From assembly GCF_000963705.1 (NCBI RefSeq), contig NZ_LAJY01000033.1, forward strand, positions 1 to 19,341: a stretch of 19,341 bases of DNA, given 5' to 3'. Origin of the DNA: Elstera litoralis. Its GTDB lineage: Bacteria > Pseudomonadota > Alphaproteobacteria > Elsterales > Elsteraceae. The notes under the pieces are model-generated. The model saw only the letters and a list, made by a program, of their open reading frames with translations, was not told the DNA's origin and searched no databases. Shown here in pieces: positions 9,102 to 15,625 of this stretch. How positions within the stretch are numbered: the stretch's first letter is position 1; the number at the start of each line of letters is the position of its first letter. Both the position numbers and the translations under genes were made by a program.

Positions 9102-10478
9102 CTATTTGGTGCCGAGCAGCAGATCGCCTTCCGCCCCGGCGCGCAAATGGCCGGTTGCGGCGTAATAGGCAAAGCCGATGGCAAACAGGCCGACGAACAG
9201 GCCGAAGACGATGAAATTGTAATAGATCATCGCGACAAGGCAGACGATGCCCGTCACCAGCGCAATCGCCGGGAAGATCGGGTATAGCGGGGCGATGTAG
9301 GGCCGCTCCAGGTTCGGCTCGCTCTGGCGCAGTTTGAACAGGCTGAGCATGCTCATGATATACATCACAATCGCGCCGAACACCGACATGGTGACGATAT
9401 TCCCGGTCAAGGTGGTGCCATTGATCGTGATAAGATTATCCGAGAAAATCGCGGCAATCCCAATCACGCCGCCGGTGATAATGGCCCAATGGGGGGTTTT
9501 GCGCGTCGGGTGAACGGTGGAGAGCACGCCCGGCAGGAAACCCGCGCGCGACAGGGCGAAAATCTGGCGCGAATAGCCCATGATGATGCCGTGGAAGGAG
9601 GCGACGAGGCCCAGAATCCCAATCCACACCAGCATATGAAACCAGCCGGACGAATCCCCTACGACGGTTTTCATCGCCTGCGGCAGCGGATCGTTGATGT
9701 TGGACAGGGCTGTCCAATCGCCGACGCCGCCCGCGAAAATCATCGTGCCGAAGGCGAGGAAAACGAGCGTCAGAATCCCGGCGATATAGGCGCGCGGAAC
9801 GATCTTCTTCGGCTCTTTCACTTCTTCCGCCGCCATAGCGGCACCTTCGATCGCGAGGAAGAACCAGATGGCGAAGGGGATCGCGGCAAAAATCCCGCCG
9901 ATGGAGCCAATGGTAAAGGTGGATTCGCCCGCCCAACCGTTAGTGGTGAAATTGCTCCACTGGAAGCCGGGGGCGACGACGCCCATGAACACCAGCAGTT
10001 CAAAAACGGCGAGAATGGTCACGAACAGCTCGAACGTCGCGGCAATGCCAACGCCCGCGATATTCAGCCCCATGAAGAGAATATAGGCCCCGACCGCGAC
10101 CGTTTTCGGGTCGAGCGCTGGGAACTGCACATTCACATACGCCCCAATCGCCAGCGCAATCGCGGGCGGCGCAAAGACGAATTCGATCAGCGTCGCAAAC
10201 CCGGCAACAAAGCCGCCGGTTGGTCCGAAGGCGCGGTAACTATAAGCGAACGGACCGCCCGCGTGGGGAATGGCCGTGGTGAGTTCGGTAAAGCTGAAAA
10301 TAAAGGTCACATACATGGCCGCGACGAACAGCGTCGTCACCAAAAAGCCCAGCGTACCCGCCGAGGCCCAACCGAAGCTCCAGCCGAAATATTCGCCGGA
10401 AATCACAAGGCCCACGGCGATGCCCCAAAGGTGCACCCCGCTTAGGCTTTTACTGAGAGCCGTCTTTTCTGTAGACAT
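9102..10478 (-). CDS. eat: Ethanolamine permease (APC family)
   Basis: The start is ATG 10478, with AGGAG seven bases upstream. The product of 458 residues has about 12 hydrophobic segments spread across its length. Typical ethanolamine-permease/APC blocks are visible: the N-terminal LWGIAVGLVISGEYFGWSFG (from about residue 17), PHAGGPFAYSYRAFGP, then FFLAIEGAAMAAEEVKEPKK and the HPTRKTPHWA loop. It imports ethanolamine through the inner membrane. It is the third gene of the eutB-eutC-eat run, 46 bases after the eutC stop, with its own strong ribosome site. Placing the permease beside the lyase matches the compact eat-eutBC arrangement of many proteobacteria that lack Eut microcompartments. 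Another small amine or amino acid is a less likely substrate. Confidence 0.92.
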   Translation of the reverse strand: MSTEKTALSKSLSGVHLWGIAVGLVISGEYFGWSFGWASAGTLGFLVTTLFVAAMYVTFIFSFTELTTAIPHAGGPFAYSYRAFGPTGGFVAGFATLIEFVFAPPAIALAIGAYVNVQFPALDPKTVAVGAYILFMGLNIAGVGIAATFELFVTILAVFELLVFMGVVAPGFQWSNFTTNGWAGESTFTIGSIGGIFAAIPFAIWFFLAIEGAAMAAEEVKEPKKIVPRAYIAGILTLVFLAFGTMIFAGGVGDWTALSNINDPLPQAMKTVVGDSSGWFHMLVWIGILGLVASFHGIIMGYSRQIFALSRAGFLPGVLSTVHPTRKTPHWAIITGGVIGIAAIFSDNLITINGTTLTGNIVTMSVFGAIVMYIMSMLSLFKLRQSEPNLERPYIAPLYPIFPAIALVTGIVCLVAMIYYNFIVFGLFVGLFAIGFAYYAATGHLRAGAEGDLLLGTK

Positions 10479-10524
10479 GAAATTCTCCTGTTTGGTGTGA
10501 TGTGGGAAGCATTTCGTCCCGTTT

Positions 10525-11283
10525 TTATTGGTTTATTGTTTTGATATCGCGCGCCAAAACCGCTTCGGTCGGTGCGTTTTCCTTCAGGTCGACGCCGGTC
10601 AGCCGTAACCGCACCGCCTCCCGCGCCAGCCATACCGCTTTATCGGCGGCAATTGTGTAGCTCATGCCATCGGTATGAATATTCGAGAGGCAATTGCGCT
10701 CCGAATCCCGCCGCCCGAGCTTGGGCCGATAGGTCATGTAAACGCCAAGACTGTCGGGCACGGAGAGGCCGGGGCGCTCGCCCACCAGCAGCAGGCAAAG
10801 CTGCGCGCCTAAGAGATCGCCGACCTCATCGCCCAAGGCGACGCGGGACTGTTCGGCCAGCACGATGGGCGCGACCCGCCAGCCGGGCAACCGCTCCAAG
10901 CAGGCGCGGATCATCGGCGCGGCGTGGGTTTGCACGGCGCCCGCCGACAAGCCATCGGCGACGACGAAGACGATATCCCACGGCTGCGGCGGCACGTCCG
11001 CCAGCATCGCCGCACTCTCCGGGTGCAAGCGTCGCCCGAGATCGGGGCGGCGCAGGTAAATCGCGCGGTCGGGCGCTCGGGATTTCACTTTCAGCACCGG
11101 CAGCGGCGCGAGATCGGCGGCGAGCTGATCGAAATCCACCTTGCCATGCACGGCGTCGCGGGCACGGGCGTGGGCCAGTTGGAATTTCAGCAGTTCGGCG
11201 GTCGGCAACCCGTCGCCTGCGCGCCCAAGGCCAATGCGGGCGCGCGTGGATTTGCGCAACGTTTCCCAGGGATCGAAGCTCAT
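10525..11283 (-). CDS. eutC: Ethanolamine ammonia-lyase, small subunit
   Basis: The frame opens further upstream, but ATG 11283 is the sound start: it overlaps the eutB stop by four bases (ATGA), as in other eutBC pairs, and gives MSFDPWETLRKSTRARIGLG, a typical EutC N-terminus. The length is 252 residues. Family blocks include GDGLPTAELLKFQLAHARAR, FVVADGLSAGAVQTHA and the C-terminal RNCLSNIHTDGMSY. EutC pairs with EutB to bind adenosylcobalamin and cleave ethanolamine to acetaldehyde and ammonia (EC 4.3.1.7). It is cytoplasmic. The EutC N-terminal extension that targets carboxysome-like shells in enterobacteria is short here, in line with the absence of shell genes in the window. Confidence 0.95.
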   Translation of the reverse strand: MSFDPWETLRKSTRARIGLGRAGDGLPTAELLKFQLAHARARDAVHGKVDFDQLAADLAPLPVLKVKSRAPDRAIYLRRPDLGRRLHPESAAMLADVPPQPWDIVFVVADGLSAGAVQTHAAPMIRACLERLPGWRVAPIVLAEQSRVALGDEVGDLLGAQLCLLLVGERPGLSVPDSLGVYMTYRPKLGRRDSERNCLSNIHTDGMSYTIAADKAVWLAREAVRLRLTGVDLKENAPTEAVLARDIKTINQ

Positions 11284-12671
11284 CCAATCCCCCCGGCGGT
11301 GAGGAGGCGATTGAGGGCAGGCGCGGTGGGGGGCGGCAGACGCCCGCGCGAATCCAGCATGTCCATCCGCTCCAGCCACGCCTGAAACTCCGGCGCGGGC
11401 TGGCGGTGCAGCAGATGCCGCAGCGAGACGATGTCGTGGTAGGACAGGCTCTGATAGTTCAGCATGATATCGTCGGCACCCGGCACGCCGATGACGAAAT
11501 TCACCCCGGCTTGCCCCAGCAGCAGCATCAGACTGTCCATATCGTCCTGATCGGCTTCGGCGTGGTTCGTGTAGCAAACATCGACGCCCATCGGCAGGCC
11601 GAGCAGCTTGCCGCAGAAGTGATCTTCCAGCCCAGCGCGGATGATCTGCTTGGAATCATAAAGATATTCCGGCCCGATGAAGCCGACGACCGTATTGACC
11701 AGCAGCGGCCTCACCGCGCGGCAGACGGCATAGGCGCGCACTTCCACCGTTTGTTGATCGACGCCGTGATGCGCCCCCGCCGACAGCGCGCTGCCCTGGC
11801 CGGTTTCGAGATACATGACATGATCGCCCACCGTGCCACGCTTCATCGACAGCGCCGCCTCCCGCGCCTCGTGCAGCATAGCGATGGTCACGCCGAAGCC
11901 CTTGTTCGCGGCTTCGGTTCCGGCGACCGACTGGAACACCAGATCCAGCGGTGCGCCCTGTTCGATGGCGGCGATGCTGGTGGTCACATGGGTTAGCACG
12001 CAGGATTGCGTCGGGATATCATAGCGCTGGCGGATCGCGTCCAGCATATCCATCAGCTTCATGCAGGCGGGTAAATTATCGGTGGCGGGGTTGATGCCGA
12101 TGACCGCATCGCCGATGCCGAACAGCAGCCCATCCAAGGTGGAGGCGGCAATCCCGGCGGGATCGTCGGTCGGGTGATTGGGTTGCAGGCGGCTGGAAAG
12201 ACGGCCTTCCAGCCCGATTGTCGTGCGGAACGCTGTGACCACCCGGCATTTTGCCGCGACCGCGATCAAATCCTGATTGCGCATCAGCTTGGAGACGGCG
12301 GCGACCATTTCCGGGGTAAGGCCGGGCGCGACCCGCGTCAGGGTTTCGGCTTCGACCGGATACGACAGCAGCCACTCGCGGAATTCCCCAACCGTGAGGC
12401 TCGCTACCGGTGCGAAGGCAGCCGCATCGTGGGTGTCGAGAATGAGGCGCGTCACCTCGTCGCTTTCATAGGGAATCAGCACATCATCGAGAAAGGCGCG
12501 CAACGGCACCTCGGCCAGCGCGAGGCGGGCGGCAACGCGGCGTTCGTCGGTGGACGCAGCGATCCCCGCCAGCTCATCGCCCGAGCGGCGCGGCGAGGCG
12601 CAGGCCAGCAGGGTTTTCAGATCGTCGAAAACATGGCGTTCGCTGCCAAGAGTGTACGTGTAAATCGGCAT
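11280..12671 (-). CDS. eutB: Ethanolamine ammonia-lyase, large subunit
   Basis: The start is ATG 12671, with GGGG a few bases upstream; 463 residues, close to the family length. Residues matching the known substrate-binding set of E. coli EutB are all present with an offset of one or two: R161 and Q163 (SSRLQPNHP), N194 (GINPATDN), E289 (MYLETGQGS) and D364 (GVDVCYTNHAEAD). It forms the TIM-barrel catalytic subunit of the B12-dependent lyase and is translationally coupled to eutC. The acetaldehyde product must be handled by an aldehyde dehydrogenase outside this window; no EutA reactivase or shell gene is seen nearby. It is the first gene of the operon, divergent from the pdxA-like gene across 111 bases. 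Confidence 0.96.
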   Translation of the reverse strand: MPIYTYTLGSERHVFDDLKTLLACASPRRSGDELAGIAASTDERRVAARLALAEVPLRAFLDDVLIPYESDEVTRLILDTHDAAAFAPVASLTVGEFREWLLSYPVEAETLTRVAPGLTPEMVAAVSKLMRNQDLIAVAAKCRVVTAFRTTIGLEGRLSSRLQPNHPTDDPAGIAASTLDGLLFGIGDAVIGINPATDNLPACMKLMDMLDAIRQRYDIPTQSCVLTHVTTSIAAIEQGAPLDLVFQSVAGTEAANKGFGVTIAMLHEAREAALSMKRGTVGDHVMYLETGQGSALSAGAHHGVDQQTVEVRAYAVCRAVRPLLVNTVVGFIGPEYLYDSKQIIRAGLEDHFCGKLLGLPMGVDVCYTNHAEADQDDMDSLMLLLGQAGVNFVIGVPGADDIMLNYQSLSYHDIVSLRHLLHRQPAPEFQAWLERMDMLDSRGRLPPPTAPALNRLLTAGGIG

Positions 12672-12689
12672 CGCACCCCATCGGGAAAG

Positions 12690-12705
12690 GGCAAGGAAGG
12701 TGCAA
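12690..12705 (-). promoter_or_regulatory. Weak sigma54-like element upstream of eutB
   Basis: On the minus strand TTGCAC, five bases, then TTGCC has the spacing of a -24/-12 promoter (TGGCAC-N5-TTGCA) but lacks one of the two critical -24 G residues. The predicted start would fall only about nine bases before the eutB ATG. It is noted because ethanolamine genes in some pseudomonads are sigma54-dependent; the evidence here is thin. Confidence 0.15.
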
Positions 12706-12723
12706 GCCTACACCCGTTCCACC

Positions 12724-12746
12724 GACAGTTATTTGACATCTCGACA
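12724..12746. promoter_or_regulatory. GACA/TGTC direct repeats between eutB and the pdxA-like gene
   Basis: GACA occurs at 12724-12727, 12735-12738 and 12743-12746, that is TGTC three times on the eutB strand with 8- and 11-base phasing. AraC-type proteins bind direct repeats, so this could be the operator of the nearby AraC regulator. TTGACA at 12733-12738 could alternatively be a -35 box for the plus strand. A four-base motif repeated three times is weak evidence. Confidence 0.2.
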
Positions 12747-12782
12747 CAGTTTCGCCCCAATTGCGGCTCTGCGGTTTAAACG

Positions 12783-13787
12783 ATGCGAGTTTCCATGCCC
12801 CACGCGCTGCCCTTCGCCCTAACCTTGGGAGACCCCGCCGGGGTGGGGCCGGAACTCATCTGTAAACTCGCCGTCGATCCCGCGCGCGCGGCCGTGAAGC
12901 TGCTGGTGATCGGCGATATGGGGATTTTGCGCCGCGCGGCGGGGATCGTCGCGCCGGGACTTGCGATTGTCGCGGTGGCCGATCCTGCCGAGGCGCTCAG
13001 CGTTCCGGCCGGGACGCTAGCGGTGCTACCGCTGGCCGAGGCGCTGCCGCCCGATATGCCGTTCGGAAAAATTGATGCCCGCGCCGGGGCCGCCGCCTAT
13101 GCCTCGCTCTGCACCGCCATTGATCTTGCAATGGCAAAGCGCATCGCCGCCATCGTCACGCCGCCCTTGCACAAGGAGGCGCTGAAGGCCGCCGGGGTGA
13201 AGTTTCCGGGGCATACGGAAATTCTCGCCGCGCGCTCCGGCACCGATCATGTGGCAATGATGCTCGCCAACGATGAGCTGCGCGTGTTGCTGGTCTCGAT
13301 CCACCTCAGCCTTTCAGACGCCATCAAGGCCGTGACGCTGGACAATGAGTGCCGCGCGATTCGCTTCGCCCATCAGGCCTGCCGGGCCTATGGCATTGCC
13401 GCGCCGCGCGTGGCGGTGGCGGGGCTCAACCCACACGCGGGCGAGGGCGGGTTGTTCGGGCGGGAAGATTTGGACATTATCGCCCCGGCGATTGCCCAAA
13501 TGCGTGCCGAAGGCATCCACGTAAGCGGCCCCTGGCCAGGGGACACGATCTTCATGCGCGCCCGCCAGGGTGAATTCGATATCGTCGTGGCCCAATATCA
13601 TGACCAAGGACTGATCCCGGTGAAATATCTCGGGATCGACCACGGCGTGAATATCACCGTCGGCCTGCCGTTCGTGCGCACCTCTGTCGATCACGGCACG
13701 GCCTTCGATATTGCCGGGACGGGCAAAGCCGATGCCACTAGTCTGCGCACCGCTCTAGCGCAAGCGGTGGCGATGACGCGGGGATAA
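12783..13787 (+). CDS. pdxA: PdxA-family 4-hydroxythreonine-4-phosphate dehydrogenase (PdxA or PdxA2)
   Basis: The product is 334 residues from ATG 12783; ATG 12795 is an alternative and neither has a clear ribosome site. Family motifs run in order: LTLGDPAGVGPE (13-24), TPPLHKEAL, PGHTE (142-146), and the divalent-metal histidines H174 (SIHLSL), H218 (NPHAGEGG) and H273 (YHDQG), then a C-terminal GVNITVGLPFVRTSVDHGTA. PdxA oxidises 4-phosphohydroxy-L-threonine with NAD in the DXP-dependent PLP pathway. Paralogues called PdxA2 instead act on 4-phosphorylated D-erythronate or D-threonate, usually beside a DUF1537 kinase, which is not seen here. It lacks the common surA/ksgA context too, so I cannot choose between the roles. 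It is divergent from eutB and convergent with the aminotransferase gene. Confidence 0.88.
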   Translation: MRVSMPHALPFALTLGDPAGVGPELICKLAVDPARAAVKLLVIGDMGILRRAAGIVAPGLAIVAVADPAEALSVPAGTLAVLPLAEALPPDMPFGKIDARAGAAAYASLCTAIDLAMAKRIAAIVTPPLHKEALKAAGVKFPGHTEILAARSGTDHVAMMLANDELRVLLVSIHLSLSDAIKAVTLDNECRAIRFAHQACRAYGIAAPRVAVAGLNPHAGEGGLFGREDLDIIAPAIAQMRAEGIHVSGPWPGDTIFMRARQGEFDIVVAQYHDQGLIPVKYLGIDHGVNITVGLPFVRTSVDHGTAFDIAGTGKADATSLRTALAQAVAMTRG

Positions 13788-13814
13788 GTTTGGACTAGCG
13801 AACCGCTACCCCGC
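13778..13814. terminator. Nested inverted repeat at a convergent gene junction
   Basis: GCGGGG (13778-13783) pairs with CCCCGC (13809-13814). Inside, TAGCG (13796-13800) pairs with CGCTA (13804-13808) across a three-base loop. The structure spans the two stop codons of the convergent pdxA-like and aminotransferase genes and may end both transcripts. There is no T run, so it is tentative. Confidence 0.3.
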
Positions 13815-14654
13815 CAACGCGGTGCGAATATAAAATTCCCGCAGTTTTATCGCGATCGGCCCCGGTTTGCCCGTGCCGATGGGGTCGCCGTCGAGGCTGG
13901 CGACGGGGGTCACGAAGCTGGAGGCGCTGGTATAGAAGGCTTCTTGGGCCGCAAGCGCCTCTGCGACGCTGAAGGCGCGCTCGTCCAGCCTTAGGTCGGT
14001 TTCCCTAATGAGCGCGGTAATGGCCCGGCGGGTAACACCGGGCAGCACCGCTTGCGTGAACGGGCGCGTCACGAGCGCGCCGTCGCGCGTGACGATGAAG
14101 GCGGAGGAGGAGGCCCCTTCCGTCACCAACCCGTCTTCGACCATCCAGGCTTCGTCCGCTCCTGCGCGTTTGGCGGCTTGTTTTGCGAGCACCTGGGCGA
14201 GAAGCCCGACCGATTTAATGTCCCGCCGCGCCCAGCGCAGGTCTGGCAGGGTAATCACCGTGGCCCCATCGACGGCAAGTTTCGAGGTCAGCAGATTTTT
14301 TGCCTGCGTGACCATCAGCACGGTCGGTGTCAGCCCTTCGGCATAGGTGAACTCGCGTTCGGCAACCCCGCGCGTGACCTGGATATAGACGGTGCCTTCG
14401 CGCAGCCCATTGCGGGTAATGAGGTCGTTCTGAAACCCAACCCATTCGGCGGTGGAATAGGGGTTGGGAATATCGATCGCGCGCAAGGAGCGGTCGAGCC
14501 GGGCCAGATGGGCCTCATTATCGATCGTGCGCCCGTTCAGCACCGCGCTAACCTCGTAAATGCCATCGGCGAAAAGAAACCCCCGATCCATGATCGGCAG
14601 TTTGGCGTCGGCAAAATCGAGGAAGTCGCCATTGAGCAAAACGATACGCGACAT
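13806..14654 (-). CDS. dat: D-amino-acid aminotransferase (class IV, PLP)
   Basis: The start is ATG 14654, with AGGA about seven bases upstream and three bases after the LysR stop; 282 residues. Fold-type IV motifs: DRGFLFADGIYEV (23-35), catalytic lysine K147 in RRDIKSVGLL, E179 in VTEGASSSAF, and LPGVTRRAI near 213-221. The enzyme exchanges the amino group between D-amino acids and 2-oxo acids, for example D-alanine plus 2-oxoglutarate to pyruvate plus D-glutamate. In characterised bacterial enzymes the substrate carboxylate is held by a Tyr and an Arg-X-His; here the Tyr and Arg (Y33, R100) are present but the His position is Phe102 (EREFTY). Its place after dgcN-dgcA and lysR points to D-amino-acid catabolism rather than wall synthesis. 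Branched-chain aminotransferase activity is a less likely alternative. Confidence 0.88.
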   Translation of the reverse strand: MSRIVLLNGDFLDFADAKLPIMDRGFLFADGIYEVSAVLNGRTIDNEAHLARLDRSLRAIDIPNPYSTAEWVGFQNDLITRNGLREGTVYIQVTRGVAEREFTYAEGLTPTVLMVTQAKNLLTSKLAVDGATVITLPDLRWARRDIKSVGLLAQVLAKQAAKRAGADEAWMVEDGLVTEGASSSAFIVTRDGALVTRPFTQAVLPGVTRRAITALIRETDLRLDERAFSVAEALAAQEAFYTSASSFVTPVASLDGDPIGTGKPGPIAIKLREFYIRTALAG

Positions 14655-14657
14655 AAT

Positions 14658-15616
14658 TTATCCTTTAGGCAGGGGGGAAGCGCGGCGCAGTAGCGGTTTG
14701 CGGACGGGGTGCAGGGCGGCGGGCTCCGCCTGCTTCAAACCAGCCCAGAGCCGATGGAGCGCGGCCCGGCGATTGGCCCGGTCGCAATAGGCGACGATGC
14801 TCAGGTCCATCTCCCAACCGTCGCCACCCAAGGGAGTGAGGGCGGCGGCGGCGTCGGGGGTAATGCCGGAGTCGGGCAACCAGGCGACGCCGTGCCCGGC
14901 CAGCGCCATTTCCCGCAGGACATCGGCCATATCGCTTTCCATCACCCGCGTGCTGGCGAGCGGGGCCGCGGCGGCGCGATGATCGCATCGACCAGCCGGG
15001 CGAAATAGATGCCGCGCGAATAGCGCAGCAGCGGCACCGGGCGGCGCGGGGTGCCGGGGAACTGAATCTGCCCGCTGTCCACCAGGGTTTTTGCCGCCCA
15101 GGGGCGCAGCCGGTCAGTCTCGATCTGTACTTTATCGTAGCGCGCCATATCGAGAAACATCGGTTCCTGCGCTCCGTAGAAGCAGATCGCAACATCCACG
15201 TCCCCCGCCACGAGGGCCGCGCCGAGATCGTGGATATTGCCCAACATCAGGCTGCACGTCAGCTTCTGCCCTGCCGTCCAGGCCGACCACCAGGCGGGCA
15301 GGCGCGTCGTTGCGAGCGCATAAGGAACGGCGATGCGGATATGATCGGCCTTGGTTGCGCCGCCGCCCGAAATCTCCGCCCGCACATCGCTAAGGGTGCG
15401 CACCACGTCCGTTGCGTGGGCGCGGAACTGCTCGCCCTCCTGGGTTAGGCGCGTTGGGTAGAAATTGCGGTCGATCAGCGGTTTGCCGACCCAAGCCTCA
15501 AGCGATTGCAACCGGCGGCTGAAGGCGGCCTGTGAAGAGTTGCGCTGTGCGGCAGCCTTGGTGAAATTGCCGGTTTCGGCCACCGCCAGAAAATCATAGA
15601 GCCAGCGCAAATCCAT
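14658..15616 (-). CDS. LysR-family regulator of the D-amino-acid operon, apparent frameshift
   Basis: The start is ATG 15616, with a GGGGGG ribosome site four bases upstream and nine bases after the epimerase stop. Residues 1-60 are a LysR winged helix (DLRWLYDFLAVAETGNFTKA, then QAAFSRRLQSLEAWVGKPL). The effector domain follows through VDAIIAP. As read, the frame then ends at a TGA near 14945. The adjacent frame continues coherently (LASTRVMESDMADVLREMAL, then GHGVAWLPDSGI) to a TAA at 14658-14660. One base added in the GC-rich stretch 14961-14980 joins the two into about 319 residues, a normal LysR length. It likely senses a D-amino acid or acetylated product and controls the dgcN-dgcA promoter. 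Being inside the operon, it would be autoregulated. Confidence 0.82.
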
Positions 15617-15625
15617 ATCGCCCCC

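Noticed and set aside
9489..10445. 318-residue plus-strand open frame antisense to the permease
   Set aside because: Composition is the complement of membrane-protein codons (rich in charged and Gly residues) and no domain is visible.
11284..11577. Longer eutC start at 11577
   Set aside because: The extension is a shadow of eutB; the ATGA overlap at 11280-11283 and the family N-terminus fix the start at 11283.
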